From assembly GCF_030815985.1 (NCBI RefSeq), contig NZ_JAUSXM010000001.1:6262001-6326000 (forward strand): a stretch of 64,000 nt of DNA, in the 5' to 3' direction. The notes beneath the pieces are model-generated. The model made no database searches and was not told the origin of the DNA. It saw only the letters and a list, made by a program, of their open reading frames with translations. A program made the position numbers and the translations under genes. Below, one piece after another: positions 1 to 9,740 of the stretch (position 1 is the stretch's first letter; the number at the start of each line of letters is the position of its first letter). Source of the stretch: Paenibacillus sp. W2I17. Lineage in GTDB: Bacteria > Bacillota > Bacilli > Paenibacillales > Paenibacillaceae.

Positions 1-1
1 C

Positions 2-1237
2 AGCAAAGGAATTGTCAACTGGAAGGAAACTTTTGTGGGTACACGGGAGCTGCTCTCGAAGGTGGGACTGAGCGAAAATCCAAACACGCTGGTATCCAGC
101 ATCGGGGTAGGCAAGCAGCAACTGGTCGAAATTGCGAAAGCGCTCTCCAAAAAGGTGCGACTGCTAATTTTGGATGAGCCGACCGCTGCATTGAACGAGG
201 ACGACAGTGAAAATCTGCTGCAATTGATGCTGGAATTCAAGAAACAGGGCATCGCCTGTATCCTGATCTCACACAAGCTGAATGAGGTATCCAAGGTATC
301 CGATTCCGTGACCATTTTACGGGACGGTAAGACAATTGAGACGTTGGATATGAAGAACGAAAAAGTGACGGAGGACCGGATTATTAGCGGAATGGTAGGA
401 CGTGATCTCACTAGCCGTTATCCGGAGCGTCATGCCACCATTGGTGAAGTTATCCTTGAGGTAAAGGACTGGACGGTATATCACGAACATCATGCCGAGC
501 GGAAAGTACTGGATCAGATCGATATGAATATCAGACGTGGTGAAATTGTAGGGATTGCCGGGCTGATGGGCGCTGGGCGTACTGAGCTTGCCATGAGTAT
601 CTTTGGCAAATCCTATGGCCGGAATATTTCGGGACAGCTCATCAAGAATGGTAAACCGATCCACAACAATACTGTCACGGAGGCTATTCAGAACGGGTTT
701 GCTTATGTGACAGAAGACCGCAAGGAATACGGACTCATTCTGATGGATGACATCAAGCGCAATATTTCTTTAACGGGTCTGAGCAAGCTGACGCGAAACG
801 CAGTAGTGAACGAGCGTGAAGAAGTACTGGTGGCGGAAAAGATGAAGAAAAGCATGAACATCAAAGCACCAAGCATTTTGCAGAAGACCGGTAATCTGAG
901 TGGAGGCAACCAGCAAAAAGTGGTGCTCAGCAAATGGATTTTTGCCGGACCAGATATTCTTATACTGGATGAACCTACCCGCGGTATTGATGTGGGAGCG
1001 AAATTCGAAATCTATACGATCATTCATCGGCTTGCTGCTGAAGGCAAGGGCGTACTGGTAATCTCATCCGAGCTTCCGGAGGTTCTTGGCCTGTGTGACC
1101 GGATCTATGTGATGAATGCCGGGCGAATCACCGGTGAAGTCAGCCGGGAGCAAGCATCCCAGGAAACATTGATGAGATATATGACCAAGTCTGGAGGCGG
1201 CAAGCATGGAAATGATAACAAAACTGTTCAAAAATAA
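2..1237 (+). CDS. Sugar ABC transporter ATP-binding protein, 5' partial
   Basis: This is the energising ATPase of a CUT2-type monosaccharide importer (XylG/GguA/MmsA family), acting on the inner face of the membrane. The frame is open to the left edge, so the gene starts outside the window; the GTG at 35 is internal. The visible part covers the signature region and Walker B of the first nucleotide-binding domain ([11 protein letters not shown]), then a full second domain with a degenerate Walker A ([10 protein letters not shown]), the signature LSGGNQQK and Walker [13 protein letters not shown]. Two fused ABC domains of about 500 residues are usual for the family, so roughly 90 residues are missing. 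The 3' end overlaps the permease gene by 32 bp, which indicates one operon. The substrate cannot be read from the ATPase. Confidence 0.93.
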   Translation, partial: SKGIVNWKETFVGTRELLSKVGLSENPNTLVSSIGVGKQQLVEIAKALSKKVRLLILDEPTAALNEDDSENLLQLMLEFKKQGIACILISHKLNEVSKVSDSVTILRDGKTIETLDMKNEKVTEDRIISGMVGRDLTSRYPERHATIGEVILEVKDWTVYHEHHAERKVLDQIDMNIRRGEIVGIAGLMGAGRTELAMSIFGKSYGRNISGQLIKNGKPIHNNTVTEAIQNGFAYVTEDRKEYGLILMDDIKRNISLTGLSKLTRNAVVNEREEVLVAEKMKKSMNIKAPSILQKTGNLSGGNQQKVVLSKWIFAGPDILILDEPTRGIDVGAKFEIYTIIHRLAAEGKGVLVISSELPEVLGLCDRIYVMNAGRITGEVSREQASQETLMRYMTKSGGGKHGNDNKTVQK

Positions 1238-2369
1238 TATCCGTCAATACGGCATGATTATTGCCTTGGTAGTGATTATGCTCTTGTTCGAGGTACTTAC
1301 AGGCGGGCTGTTACTCAAGCCGATTAATATTACAAATTTGATTTTGCAGAACAGCTACATTTTGGTGCTGGCGATCGGAATGGTGCTGGTCATCATTACC
1401 GGGCATATTGACCTGTCTGTTGGTTCCATTGCAGCCTTTGTTGGTGCCGTTGCCGCGATTATGATGGTTGATTGGCAGCTTCCGGCTTGGCTTGCAGTCA
1501 TCGCTTCTTTGCTGGTTGGCGCTTTGATCGGTGCATGGCAGGGCTTCTGGATCGCCTATGTGCGGATTCCGGCATTTATCGTGACGCTGGCAGGCATGCT
1601 GCTATTCCGCGGCTTAACGATGATTGTGCTGGAGGGGCAATCGATCTCTCCTTTTCCGGGTGGTTTCCAGAAAATAAGCTCTGGCTTCCTGGCGGACATT
1701 CAATTCTCAGGTTTCGGTCTGGTATCCATCATAGTGGGTCTTGTGCTCACCGTCTGGTACATTGTCAATGAACTGCGGGAACGCCGTTCCCAGCGAAAAT
1801 ATGGATTTGAGGTCGTGTCACAGGGACTGTTCTTGCTCAAGTTGATTGTGGTGGCTGTTGTGACAAATCTGTTTACGTTTGTACTCGCAAGTTATGCAGG
1901 TATTCCGAATATCCTGGTCCTGCTGTTTGTCTTGATCGTTGTGTACTCCTTCGTTATGAATCGTACTGTCATGGGACGGCATGTGTATGCGCTTGGAGGT
2001 AATGAGAAGGCCGCAGGTCTGTCCGGAGTCAAAACAAAAAAGGTAACCTTCTGGGTTTTCGTGAACATGGGTACACTTGCCGCGGTATCCGGGTTGATCT
2101 TCGCCGCACGTCTGAATGCAGCTACGCCAAGAGCGGGTACCAACTTCGAGCTGGATGCCATTGCGGCCTGCTTCATCGGTGGTGCTTCCGCTTCAGGGGG
2201 CATAGGTACGGTATTTGGTGCCATCATCGGTGGTTTGGTTATGGGTGTGCTGAATAACGGGATGTCCCTGATTGGTCTCGGTATTGACTGGCAACAGGGG
2301 ATTAAGGGATTGGTACTGCTGCTCGCTGTAGCGTTTGATATCTATAATAAAAATAAAAGATCAGCGTAA
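1206..2369 (+). CDS. Sugar ABC transporter permease (GguB/MmsB/XylH type)
   Basis: Membrane-spanning subunit of the CUT2 importer, predicted to form the translocation path for a monosaccharide together with the upstream ATPase. The 387 residues contain about ten hydrophobic segments. The motif [13 protein letters not shown] near residue 60 and the late [20 protein letters not shown] stretch are typical of the branched-chain/ribose-type permease family. A charged insertion ([13 protein letters not shown]) between central helices is characteristic of the XylH/GguB subgroup. The start overlaps the ATPase gene by 32 bp, suggesting translational coupling. A hairpin follows directly, so this is the last gene of the operon. 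Xylose would suit the xylan-degrading genes elsewhere in the window, but that is inference. Confidence 0.92.
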   Translation: MEMITKLFKNNIRQYGMIIALVVIMLLFEVLTGGLLLKPINITNLILQNSYILVLAIGMVLVIITGHIDLSVGSIAAFVGAVAAIMMVDWQLPAWLAVIASLLVGALIGAWQGFWIAYVRIPAFIVTLAGMLLFRGLTMIVLEGQSISPFPGGFQKISSGFLADIQFSGFGLVSIIVGLVLTVWYIVNELRERRSQRKYGFEVVSQGLFLLKLIVVAVVTNLFTFVLASYAGIPNILVLLFVLIVVYSFVMNRTVMGRHVYALGGNEKAAGLSGVKTKKVTFWVFVNMGTLAAVSGLIFAARLNAATPRAGTNFELDAIAACFIGGASASGGIGTVFGAIIGGLVMGVLNNGMSLIGLGIDWQQGIKGLVLLLAVAFDIYNKNKRSA

Positions 2370-2385
2370 CACTTGATAAAATGAA

Positions 2386-2420
2386 AAAACAGACCTTGAT
2401 CTCAGGATCAGGTCTGTTTT
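2386..2420. terminator. Bidirectional rho-independent terminator
   Basis: The arms CAGACCTTGATC and GATCAGGTCTG pair with one bulged base. The stem is flanked by an A-run on the left and TTTT on the right, so it can serve both the permease gene and the convergent mgtE gene. Confidence 0.8.
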
Positions 2421-2438
2421 GCTGTATGCACAACTTAT

Positions 2439-3809
2439 TTACATCAAGGCATCGAGGAAACGTGTGGCGATCCCAAAATAGATAAACAGGGACAAGATAT
2501 CATTCAATGTGGTGATTAACGGGCCAGAGGCAACAGCCGGGTCAACTTTGAAACGACTAAGTAGAAGCGGGATGCATGTACCGGTCAGTGTACCAATGAC
2601 AAGAGTGAGGAACAGAGATACCCCAATAATGGCGCCCAGCAGCCAGTCCCCTTGCCAGAAATAAGCGATGACAGTAATCAGCAATCCACATACCAAGCCA
2701 ATCATTATGCCTACCTTGATCTCCCGACCAATCAGTGCGAGTACGGTGGCTTTGTCGAGTTTGCGTCCGATCAGTCCGCGTACCACAACAGCCAGAGACT
2801 GCGTTCCTGTGTTACCGGTCATACCTGCGATCATCGGCATGAAGAATGCCAGTGCTACAACTTGATTCAATGTATCCTCGAAGAAATCCACAATACTTCC
2901 CGAGATTAGACCAATCAGCAGCAATAGAATGAGCCAGGGAAGCCTGCGTCTGACGGCAACGAGTGGTTTGGTATCAAAGTCGATATCTTTACCGCCGCCC
3001 CCCATCTTGGCCAAATCTTCACTGGCTTCATCCATAATAATATCGATGACATCATCCATCTGAATGATACCGCATAACCTGTGATTTTCATCCACCACCG
3101 GAAGTGCAATAAACTCATAACGCTGTAGAAGCTGTGCTGCTTCTTCCTGGTCCATATCTACCGTTGCATGGATCACCCGCTGGGTCATCAGTTCTTCAAC
3201 CTGGGTCTTATCGTCAGCCAAGGCAAGGGATCGATAACTCACGACACCGACCAGTTTGCCTTCATTATCGGTTACATAGAGATAACTGGAGGCTGAGATA
3301 TGCATGGTACCTTGCGATTGTCGTAAGGCTTCCTTGGCTGTCTCATGAGCGAGCAAGGTCCGATATTGATCTGTCATGATGCGTCCTGCCGTCTCCGGCG
3401 GGTAATTAAGCACGGATCGGATAATGGCAGAGTGATCCAGGTTCATATTGGTCAGCAATTCTTCTCTGCGTTTGGAGGGTAAATCGTGCATGAACCGAAT
3501 CAGATCACTTTTGTCCATCTGCTGCATGACTTCAAGTGTTCGTTCCGGCCCAAGTCGTTCAAACAGTTGAATCTGTTCGTGCAGCTTCAAGGTCTCGGCG
3601 AGATCCGCCAGAGCATCGGGTTTGAACAGGAGCAAAAACCGATTAGTTTCTTCTTCAGGGAACTTTTTATATACAAGTGAGAGGTCGTAGGGATGCAGTT
3701 CTTTCACCAATTTATAGAAATCGGGAAGGTTCCGGGATTGTACATGTTGCACGAGTTGTTCGGTGATCTCCTCCACGGAGAAATCTTTTTTGGTATGAGG
3801 TCCGTTCAT
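2439..3809 (-). CDS. mgtE: Magnesium transporter MgtE
   Basis: Mg2+ channel/transporter of the cytoplasmic membrane. The 456 residues have the standard order: an N-terminal superhelical MgtE_N domain (about 20-130), two CBS domains (about 135-255, with the second ending near MDDVIDIIMDEASEDL), a connecting helix, and five hydrophobic segments from about 285 to the end. The pore region includes the family motif MPMIAGMTGNTGTQSLAVVV. The ATG at 3809 is preceded by AGAAAGGAGTG at good spacing. The gene is monocistronic and convergent with the sugar permease. Only about 120 bp separate it from the next gene upstream, and I saw no M-box riboswitch fold there. Length and motifs are complete. Confidence 0.96.
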   Translation of the reverse strand: MNGPHTKKDFSVEEITEQLVQHVQSRNLPDFYKLVKELHPYDLSLVYKKFPEEETNRFLLLFKPDALADLAETLKLHEQIQLFERLGPERTLEVMQQMDKSDLIRFMHDLPSKRREELLTNMNLDHSAIIRSVLNYPPETAGRIMTDQYRTLLAHETAKEALRQSQGTMHISASSYLYVTDNEGKLVGVVSYRSLALADDKTQVEELMTQRVIHATVDMDQEEAAQLLQRYEFIALPVVDENHRLCGIIQMDDVIDIIMDEASEDLAKMGGGGKDIDFDTKPLVAVRRRLPWLILLLLIGLISGSIVDFFEDTLNQVVALAFFMPMIAGMTGNTGTQSLAVVVRGLIGRKLDKATVLALIGREIKVGIMIGLVCGLLITVIAYFWQGDWLLGAIIGVSLFLTLVIGTLTGTCIPLLLSRFKVDPAVASGPLITTLNDILSLFIYFGIATRFLDALM

Positions 3810-3999
3810 ATCGACACTCCTTTCTAAACGGTCAGCTTCATATTTTTAAACGAAATGGGTTGGCGGTTAAACAAAATCGAGAAAAAGAGAATATCCAAAA
3901 TGATATTGTAATCTTGCTCAAACATTCGATATGGGCTTACAAACAGCCGCTGCAAGGATATACTTGTTGTACAGCAACAGACGAGGAGGACATGCGCTA

Positions 4000-4704
4000 G
4001 TGGAAGTAGATATCAGAACACAATTGCTCAGCATGGTTGAGCCGGAGTATCAGAAATTCTCGGCTGCACTTATTCCCAACATCACGAATGTACTAGGTGT
4101 CAGGTTGCCAACCTTACGAAAAATTGCCAAGCAACTTGCCGCCGGGGACTGGCGCACGTATCTGGAAACGGCAGAGGATGAATATTTTGAAGAAGTGATG
4201 TTGCAAGCGATGGTCATTGGACATGTACAGGCTGATCTGGACGAACTGTTAAAGGCTATTGAAACATTTGTACCCAAGATTGACAACTGGTCGGTGTGTG
4301 ACAGCTTCTGTGCGGGACTGAAATATACGAAGGTTCATTCGGAGCCCATGTGGGCGTTCTTGCAGCCCTATCTGAGATCAGATCAGGAATATGAAATCCG
4401 GTTTGGTGTGGTAATGCTGTTGAATTTTTATCTGAATGAGCGATATATCGATCAGGTTCTATCCGCATTGGATCAGATTAGGCACGAGGCGTATTATGTG
4501 AAAATGGCAGTTGCTTGGGCCATCTCAATGGCTTATGTGAAACAACCTGAGGTGACTATGTGTTATCTGAACCATAATACCCTGGACGATTTTACGTATA
4601 ATAAGGCACTTCAGAAAATCACGGAATCTTATCGCGTGGATCAGGAGAGCAAGCAAATCATCCGCAATATGAAACGTAAGGTGAAGAAGCAGGTTACCTC
4701 CTAG
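4000..4704 (+). CDS. alkD: DNA alkylation repair protein, AlkD-like
   Basis: HEAT-like-repeat DNA glycosylase family that excises N3- and N7-alkylated purines. Family hallmarks are VLGVRLPTLRKIAKQ near the N-terminus, VPKIDNWSVCDSFC in the middle (the conserved W and D that contact the lesion) and VKMAVAWAISMAYVK. I place the start at GTG 4000, because GAGGAGGA lies 9 bases upstream and this gives about 234 residues, the usual family length. An in-frame ATG at 3931 would add 23 residues without a clear ribosome binding site. It is followed 42 bp later by ogt, so two alkylation repair activities sit together. A decayed inverted copy of its 3' end lies at 14.7 kb. Confidence 0.92.
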   Translation: MEVDIRTQLLSMVEPEYQKFSAALIPNITNVLGVRLPTLRKIAKQLAAGDWRTYLETAEDEYFEEVMLQAMVIGHVQADLDELLKAIETFVPKIDNWSVCDSFCAGLKYTKVHSEPMWAFLQPYLRSDQEYEIRFGVVMLLNFYLNERYIDQVLSALDQIRHEAYYVKMAVAWAISMAYVKQPEVTMCYLNHNTLDDFTYNKALQKITESYRVDQESKQIIRNMKRKVKKQVTS

Positions 4705-4746
4705 TTCTAGCATTAAGCATTCCACCAGGGAGAGGGCGGTAAACGA

Positions 4747-5301
4747 ATGAGAAAAAAGTTGATGTACACCACGATGCAGTTGGACGGTCGTCCATGGGTA
4801 CTGCTCGCTACGGAACAGGGATTGTGCCGAGTGGTCATGCCAAACGAAACATTGGAAGATTGGAACGGCTGGATACAGAAAGTTGCACCTGGCGTGGAAC
4901 TGGAAGAGAACGAGCATGCTCTGAAACAAACAGGTATGATGGACTGGCTACAGTCCTATTTTGCAGGAGAATCCATGGCTTATACAGATGCGATCCCACT
5001 GGACTTGATCGGAACGAACTTCCAACAGGAGGTATGGAGAGAGCTAGGGCATGTGCCTTACGGTGAAATTCGGACCTATGGTGATATAGCTGCTGCAATT
5101 GGAAGACCTTCGGCTGTGCGAGCAGTTGGGGCTGCCAATGGGGCCAATCCAATTCCGGTTCTGCTACCATGCCACCGCATTATCGGGGCTAATCGCAAGC
5201 TGACCGGGTTCCGTGGAGGCCTGGAGATGAAGCGCAGACTGCTGGATATCGAACAGATTGAAGGTGTGACCGATGGAGGGCATGCGCGGTTTCATTTTTA
5301 A
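4747..5301 (+). CDS. ogt: Methylated-DNA--protein-cysteine methyltransferase
   Basis: Suicide repair enzyme that transfers alkyl groups from O6-alkylguanine or O4-alkylthymine in DNA to its own cysteine. The 184-residue protein has the N-terminal ribonuclease-like domain and the C-terminal DNA-binding domain. The latter carries the active-site sequence LPCHRIIG, the helix-turn-helix TYGDIAAAIGRPSAVRAVG with its arginine finger, and LTGFRGGLEMKRRLL. GGAGAGGGCGG precedes the ATG. It is probably co-transcribed with alkD upstream. Its last 51 bases recur with about 80% identity at 14941-14991, beyond the lanthipeptide island. Confidence 0.95.
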   Translation: MRKKLMYTTMQLDGRPWVLLATEQGLCRVVMPNETLEDWNGWIQKVAPGVELEENEHALKQTGMMDWLQSYFAGESMAYTDAIPLDLIGTNFQQEVWRELGHVPYGEIRTYGDIAAAIGRPSAVRAVGAANGANPIPVLLPCHRIIGANRKLTGFRGGLEMKRRLLDIEQIEGVTDGGHARFHF

Positions 5302-5435
5302 GCCTGATAATAGTTAGAAAGTGAAAGTCCAATATGAATTAAAGCATATTTATTATTTAGAGAGCATCATAAACAATTTTGATTATCCTTGTTTTTCTTT
5401 ATTTGGAATAAAATAAGTGATTTGTAATATGAAAG

Positions 5436-5446
5436 TGGTATATAAT
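5436..5446 (+). promoter_or_regulatory. Candidate extended -10 promoter for the yfzA-like gene
   Basis: The bases TGGTATATAAT form a TGn-type extended -10 element in an AT-rich stretch about 90 bp before the yfzA-like gene. No convincing -35 element is seen at 17 bp. The rest of the 237-bp gap after ogt is AT-rich and shows nothing else I can name. Confidence 0.35.
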
Positions 5447-5538
5447 CTATGTGTGGTATATATATATCTTAAATACAACTACTAGGAATATGCATATTCA
5501 ATGAGGATTCAAATTTAATTCAGAAAGGAGGAACTACG

Positions 5539-5844
5539 ATGTCGTATGCTCCTCAAAAGCGTCATTCTAATCGAGCAAAGCGCTGGATCATTACGATTGG
5601 AATATTCATAGTTGTTCAAATAATTTTTATCGCCATTGATGGCACTTTCTTGGAACCCAGTATAAACGATAGTGACAACGTATTGGCCAAAACGGTAAGA
5701 GGGATTTTGGAATCAAAATTACTCACCGAACGGATTGCCCCGTATTCTTTTCCATTTTTTAATTTGTTTTTGATAGTTCACGTTGTTGCAATATTGATTC
5801 AAGCATTGGGAGATAGTATATCAGCTATATTTGCAAAAAGATAA
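5539..5844 (+). CDS. YfzA-like small membrane protein
   Basis: A 101-residue protein of unknown function that resembles the Bacillus YfzA family. It has a short charged N-terminus, one hydrophobic segment at about 15-38, a central polar stretch containing NDSDNVLAKTVRGILES, and a second hydrophobic segment near 75-95. An extracellular or loop region of about 40 residues between two membrane spans is implied. AAAGGAGGAACT precedes the ATG at good spacing. It stands alone between a candidate promoter and a hairpin. It is the first gene of the AT-rich island; nothing in the sequence ties it to the lanthipeptide genes. Confidence 0.8.
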   Translation: MSYAPQKRHSNRAKRWIITIGIFIVVQIIFIAIDGTFLEPSINDSDNVLAKTVRGILESKLLTERIAPYSFPFFNLFLIVHVVAILIQALGDSISAIFAKR

Positions 5845-5890
5845 GCAAACAAATGGCATGATACTAAAAGATTTATAGAAATCCAATTTG

Positions 5891-5932
5891 CAAGCTGGTT
5901 ATGGTAAACACCAGGAGCCAGCTTGTTATTTT
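5891..5932 (+). terminator. Rho-independent terminator after yfzA-like gene
   Basis: The outer stem CAAGCTGG / CCAGCTTG encloses a smaller TGGT/ACCA pairing, and the hairpin is followed by TTATTTTTT. Confidence 0.8.
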
Positions 5933-6165
5933 TTCTGATGACGTTCTCTTAAGATCACCTTATCTATAATTCCTCTTTTTCAGCTTTCTCTCCACATCAG
6001 TCACTTCTAAATATCAAATGTGCAGTTTCAGAACATTTTAATAATTCAAACGCATAAACAAGAGTGAGTTCTCAAAGAGTCGATGTTACGTGAGGAACGT
6101 CCGTTTGCAGCAAAGTGGAATTTTGAATTATTTTGGCAATTATGGTAGAACTATATGATAGGTTA

Positions 6166-6174
6166 TGATACAAT
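6166..6174 (+). promoter_or_regulatory. Candidate extended -10 promoter for the lanthipeptide operon
   Basis: TGATACAAT fits an extended -10 (TGn followed by TACAAT), about 125 bp before the first M16 gene. The -35 position is weak. TTGGCA at 6133 followed by TATGAT is an alternative, but its spacing is short. The remainder of the gap from 5933 to 6297 is AT-rich with no open frame or hairpin that I can support. Confidence 0.35.
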
Positions 6175-6297
6175 AGTGGAAAAAATATGTAAATGTAGAT
6201 TATTTAGTTTACTATCTTGGTGATCATCAATTAATATATTTATGGATTTGGACATAAAAAGAATTCTTACATAGATATATGAGGGGGGAAATCACAG

Positions 6298-7572
6298 TTG
6301 GAAGATATACATATAAGTTCCGAGGAGTTAAACGGCGTACATCTTCACCTGTACAACACGAATAAATTTAAGACAGTAAGCATTATGTTAACGATGAAGT
6401 CGCCTCTCCAAGAGAGTTTGATCACTGCAAGAGCACTCATTCCCCATATCCTGAACGGAGGGTCAATACATTACCCGAATCGTAAGTTGATACAACAAAA
6501 ACTTGATAAATTGTACGGAGCAACTCTCCTTCTAGATGTACAAAAAAAAGGTGAAGATCATAGCATTGTTTTTAGGATGGAGATACCTGCGGACAAATTT
6601 CTTGATGATTCTGCTTCATTACTGAAGTCGTCTCTTGAGTTATTGCATGAGATCGTTTACAATCCCTTAATTGAAAATGGAGGGTTTCATTCTATAATTG
6701 TTGAACAAGAGAAACGTTCCTTAAAACAACGGATTGATTCAATACATAATGAAAAAATGCTATACGCGAATGTTCGCTTGCTAGAAGAGATGTATAAAGG
6801 TGAGCCTTACCAAATTCCAGCATTCGGAAGAAAAGAAGATATTAATTCACTGGATGCAATATCAATTTATCAAGCCTACGAAAATATGCTTCAAACGGAT
6901 CGTTTTGACTTATTTATTGTGGGTGCGTTTAACGAAGATCAGGTCAAATTAATGGTGCAGAACATCTTTTGTGAACAACATAACAATGAATTTATGAAAG
7001 GGTTTTCTTCTGCAGGTGTAACTGTAAATGATATTAAAGTTATTGAAGATAAAATGGACGTAAAGCAAGGTATCCTTCTGTTAGGGTACAGAATTTCTTC
7101 GACAATACAAGATGAGGATTACGAGGCTGCAAGAGTGGCGAATGCTATTTTTGGCAGGTTCCCATCTTCCAAGATATTTCGTAATATACGTGAAAAGGAA
7201 AGTCTTGCTTACTTCTCTCATTCCCAAATGGAAAGCAATAAAGGATTATTGATCGCTATGGCAGGGATTGATTTCATTCATTATGAACGTGTAGTTGAAA
7301 TGATTAGAGAACAAGAGCGTGCCATGAAACAAGGAGAATTTACAGATGCGGAAGTTGAACAAGGTAAAGGAATGTTGATTAATCTATTACTGGAAGCGCA
7401 TGATTCTCCTGTAGGAATTATGGACATATTCATTCAATCTGTGGATAGTGGATTATCTATTGATATACATGATCAAATTCAAAGAATTAGTAAAATATCA
7501 AAAGCTGATGTTATTTGCGCCGCTAAAAAGTGGGAACTGGATACGATCTACTTCTTGAATAGAGAGGAGTGA
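6298..7572 (+). CDS. M16 family peptidase-like subunit without zinc site
   Basis: A 424-residue M16B-type (pitrilysin superfamily) protein. At the position of the zinc motif it reads ALIPHILNGG, so HxxEH is absent and the subunit should not be catalytic alone. It keeps the other half-site of M16B heterodimers: the sequence FRNIREKESLAYFSHS carries the conserved Arg and Tyr that position substrate. The start is TTG 6298, seven bases after GAGGGGGGAA. It overlaps the next M16 gene by four bases (GTGA), so the two are translationally coupled. Known heterodimeric M16B pairs consist of one HxxEH subunit and one R/Y subunit; PttP1/PttP2 process the class III lanthipeptide paenithopeptin. By inference this pair removes the leader of the LanA peptides encoded downstream. 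Confidence 0.88.
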   Translation: MEDIHISSEELNGVHLHLYNTNKFKTVSIMLTMKSPLQESLITARALIPHILNGGSIHYPNRKLIQQKLDKLYGATLLLDVQKKGEDHSIVFRMEIPADKFLDDSASLLKSSLELLHEIVYNPLIENGGFHSIIVEQEKRSLKQRIDSIHNEKMLYANVRLLEEMYKGEPYQIPAFGRKEDINSLDAISIYQAYENMLQTDRFDLFIVGAFNEDQVKLMVQNIFCEQHNNEFMKGFSSAGVTVNDIKVIEDKMDVKQGILLLGYRISSTIQDEDYEAARVANAIFGRFPSSKIFRNIREKESLAYFSHSQMESNKGLLIAMAGIDFIHYERVVEMIREQERAMKQGEFTDAEVEQGKGMLINLLLEAHDSPVGIMDIFIQSVDSGLSIDIHDQIQRISKISKADVICAAKKWELDTIYFLNREE

Positions 7573-8861
7573 ATGAATTGCACACCATTATTTACGAGGG
7601 ATTAGAAGAAACCATATATTATGAAAAGCTCGCCAATGGCCTTGAAGTGTACATACATCCCAAGAAAGACTTCCATAAAACAGTTGCTACATTCACAACT
7701 AAGTACGGTTCGGTAGATAACAAATTTTCACCTGAAGGAAAAGATTATTTTGTTCAATTCCCGGATGGAATAGCCCATTTTTTAGAACATAAGATGTTTG
7801 AATGTGAAAAATGGGATGCATTTCATAAATTTGCAGAGCAAGGAGCCTTTGTTAATGCATTCACCGGTTTCACTCGTACGGCATATACATTATCGGCTAC
7901 ATCTCGCATAAAAGAGAATCTCACAACTCTTCTTGATTTTGTTCAGGAACCCTATTTTACAGATGAAACGGTAGAAAAGGAAAAAGGTATCATTGAACAG
8001 GAAATAAAAATGTATGACGATAATCCAGATTGGCGTGCACGATTTGGTGTTCTGGATAATCTGTATAAGAGTCATCCAGTTAAAATCGATCTTGCAGGAA
8101 CAATTCCTTCTATTCAACAAATTACAAAAGAGGATTTGTACACTTGCTATAATACATTTTATCACCCGAGCAACATGTTGCTTTTCGTTATTGGACCTGT
8201 AGTTCCTGAAGAAATTTTAAGGCTTGTTCGAAGCAACCAGGAGCAAAAAGAATTTCCGGAAACTAAAAAGATTCGCCGTTTTTTTCCTGAAGAAGGTGCT
8301 GCAGTGAACAAAAGCTCAAGTGTTATAAAATTGCCAGTTCCGATTCCTAAAGTTTTTATTGGATACAAAGAATCATTTCCGATAAAACAAGGACAAGAGA
8401 TACTTAAATATGAGTTGTCATTAAATGTTTTGCTTGAGTTGATGTTCGGAAGCGGTTCAGAAACTTATGAGAAAATGTATGAGAATGGTTATGTGGACAA
8501 ATCATTTAATTTCGAATATACACATGAAAAGAATTTTGGGTTTTCGATCATAGGTGGAAACAGTCATTCGCCTGAAGACGTAATTAAAATTATAAGTGAA
8601 ACCATCGAGAAATTTAAAAAGGACTCCATCAATCAAGACGATGCAGAACGTGTTATTAACAAAGAGATTGGTGCATTTTTAAGTGCCATTAACTCGCCTC
8701 AATTTATCGCTAATCAATTTACACGTTATCGTTTTAATGACTTGGACTTATTTGACGTATTGTCAACACTTGAGAGCTTAACAGCATCTGATCTTGAAGA
8801 TGTACTGCATGTACACTTTTCGGATGATTCAAGAACAACATTAATTGTAAAGGACAAATAG
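7569..8861 (+). CDS. M16 family zinc metallopeptidase, catalytic subunit
   Basis: A 430-residue M16B peptidase with the inverted zinc motif intact in GIAHFLEHKMFE (two His and a Glu). The expected downstream third ligand lies in EKGIIEQEIKMYDDNP. The GTG start at 7569 overlaps the stop of the preceding M16 gene, which implies stoichiometric production of the two proteins. It is the catalytic partner of a predicted heterodimer. A general processing role like YmfH is possible, but the location directly upstream of an ABC exporter, a class III lanthipeptide synthetase and three precursors argues for leader-peptide removal. There is no signal peptide, so cleavage would occur in the cytoplasm before or during export. 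Confidence 0.9.
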   Translation: MNELHTIIYEGLEETIYYEKLANGLEVYIHPKKDFHKTVATFTTKYGSVDNKFSPEGKDYFVQFPDGIAHFLEHKMFECEKWDAFHKFAEQGAFVNAFTGFTRTAYTLSATSRIKENLTTLLDFVQEPYFTDETVEKEKGIIEQEIKMYDDNPDWRARFGVLDNLYKSHPVKIDLAGTIPSIQQITKEDLYTCYNTFYHPSNMLLFVIGPVVPEEILRLVRSNQEQKEFPETKKIRRFFPEEGAAVNKSSSVIKLPVPIPKVFIGYKESFPIKQGQEILKYELSLNVLLELMFGSGSETYEKMYENGYVDKSFNFEYTHEKNFGFSIIGGNSHSPEDVIKIISETIEKFKKDSINQDDAERVINKEIGAFLSAINSPQFIANQFTRYRFNDLDLFDVLSTLESLTASDLEDVLHVHFSDDSRTTLIVKDK

Positions 8862-8887
8862 AAGACAGAAAATCAGGAGGTGAGAGA

Positions 8888-9740
8888 ATGTCAAATCTTT
8901 TAGAAATTAAAAATGTTAGAAAATCCTATGGAAACAAGGTTGTCTTAAAGGGGATTTCATTTAATGTCCCATCCGGATCAATTGTTGGTTTTATTGGCGA
9001 TAACGGTGCGGGGAAATCAACAACATTCAAAATTGTATTAGGGTTAATTTCCAATGACGATGGCATGGTGAACATATTTGGAGAAGAAAATATAAATAAA
9101 AACCCTAAAATCAAAGAGAAGATTGGCGTCGTATTTGATGCAGCTAATCTGCCGGCTCATCTTACAATAAAGCAACTGAATAAAGTTTTTGGCAAATTGT
9201 TTGATTCTTGGGATCAGGATAACTTTCATCGTTTAGTTAGTTCTTTTTCTCTTCCTGTAGATAAAAAGGTAAATGAATTTTCACGTGGGATGTCAATGAA
9301 ACTGTCAGTTGCTGTTGCATTATCGCATAATGCACAATTATTGCTTCTTGACGAAGCGACGGGAGGGCTTGACTCCTCATCAAGAGAAGAGATGTTAAAT
9401 GAGTTAAAAAGTTTTTGCCAGCAAAGAAAACGGAGGTATATTACTTTCCTCTCATATAATGAGTGATATTGAGAAAATAGCTACTCATCTTGTCATTATA
9501 AAGGAAGGTGAAATTTTGCTGAATGCAGAGAAAGATGAAGTTTTTGAAAACTATACAATTGTAGATATGGACATGGAAAAACTTAATTCACTTAACCAAG
9601 ATATCGTGGTTGCCAAAAGAAACCTTGATACGTATTACAGTGTACTTGTATCCGATAAAAAGCAATTACCGCATGATCTGGTGACAAAGCCCATCTCAAT
9701 GGATGACATCAGCTTATTATTAACAAGGAGTAATGAATAA
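8888..9740 (+). pseudogene. ABC exporter ATP-binding protein, single-base frameshift
   Basis: ATPase of a two-component ABC-2 exporter, expected to drive export of the mature lanthipeptide or confer immunity. It has Walker A GDNGAGKST, the signature FSRGMSMKL in place of LSGGQ, and Walker B LLLLDEATGGLD. As written, the frame ends at 9466 after an aberrant tail, and the true C-terminus (SDIEKIATHLVIIKEGE) continues in another frame from 9459 to 9740. Removing one A from the AAAGAAAA stretch at 9423-9430 restores the H-loop region ENGGILLSSHIMSDIEK and one protein of about 283 residues, so the break is a +1 insertion. Whether it is real or a sequencing error cannot be decided here; similar breaks elsewhere in the window favour error. 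CAGGAGGTGAGAG precedes the ATG. Confidence 0.88.

Noticed and set aside
3810..3930. Mg2+-sensing (M-box) riboswitch upstream of mgtE
   Set aside because: Only about 120 bp are available before the divergent gene, and no extended stem set of the M-box type was seen; the ribosome binding site is free.
9423..9466. Programmed ribosomal frameshift in the ABC ATPase
   Set aside because: No slippery heptamer with a downstream pseudoknot or internal Shine-Dalgarno was seen, and the other similar breaks in the window point to indel error.
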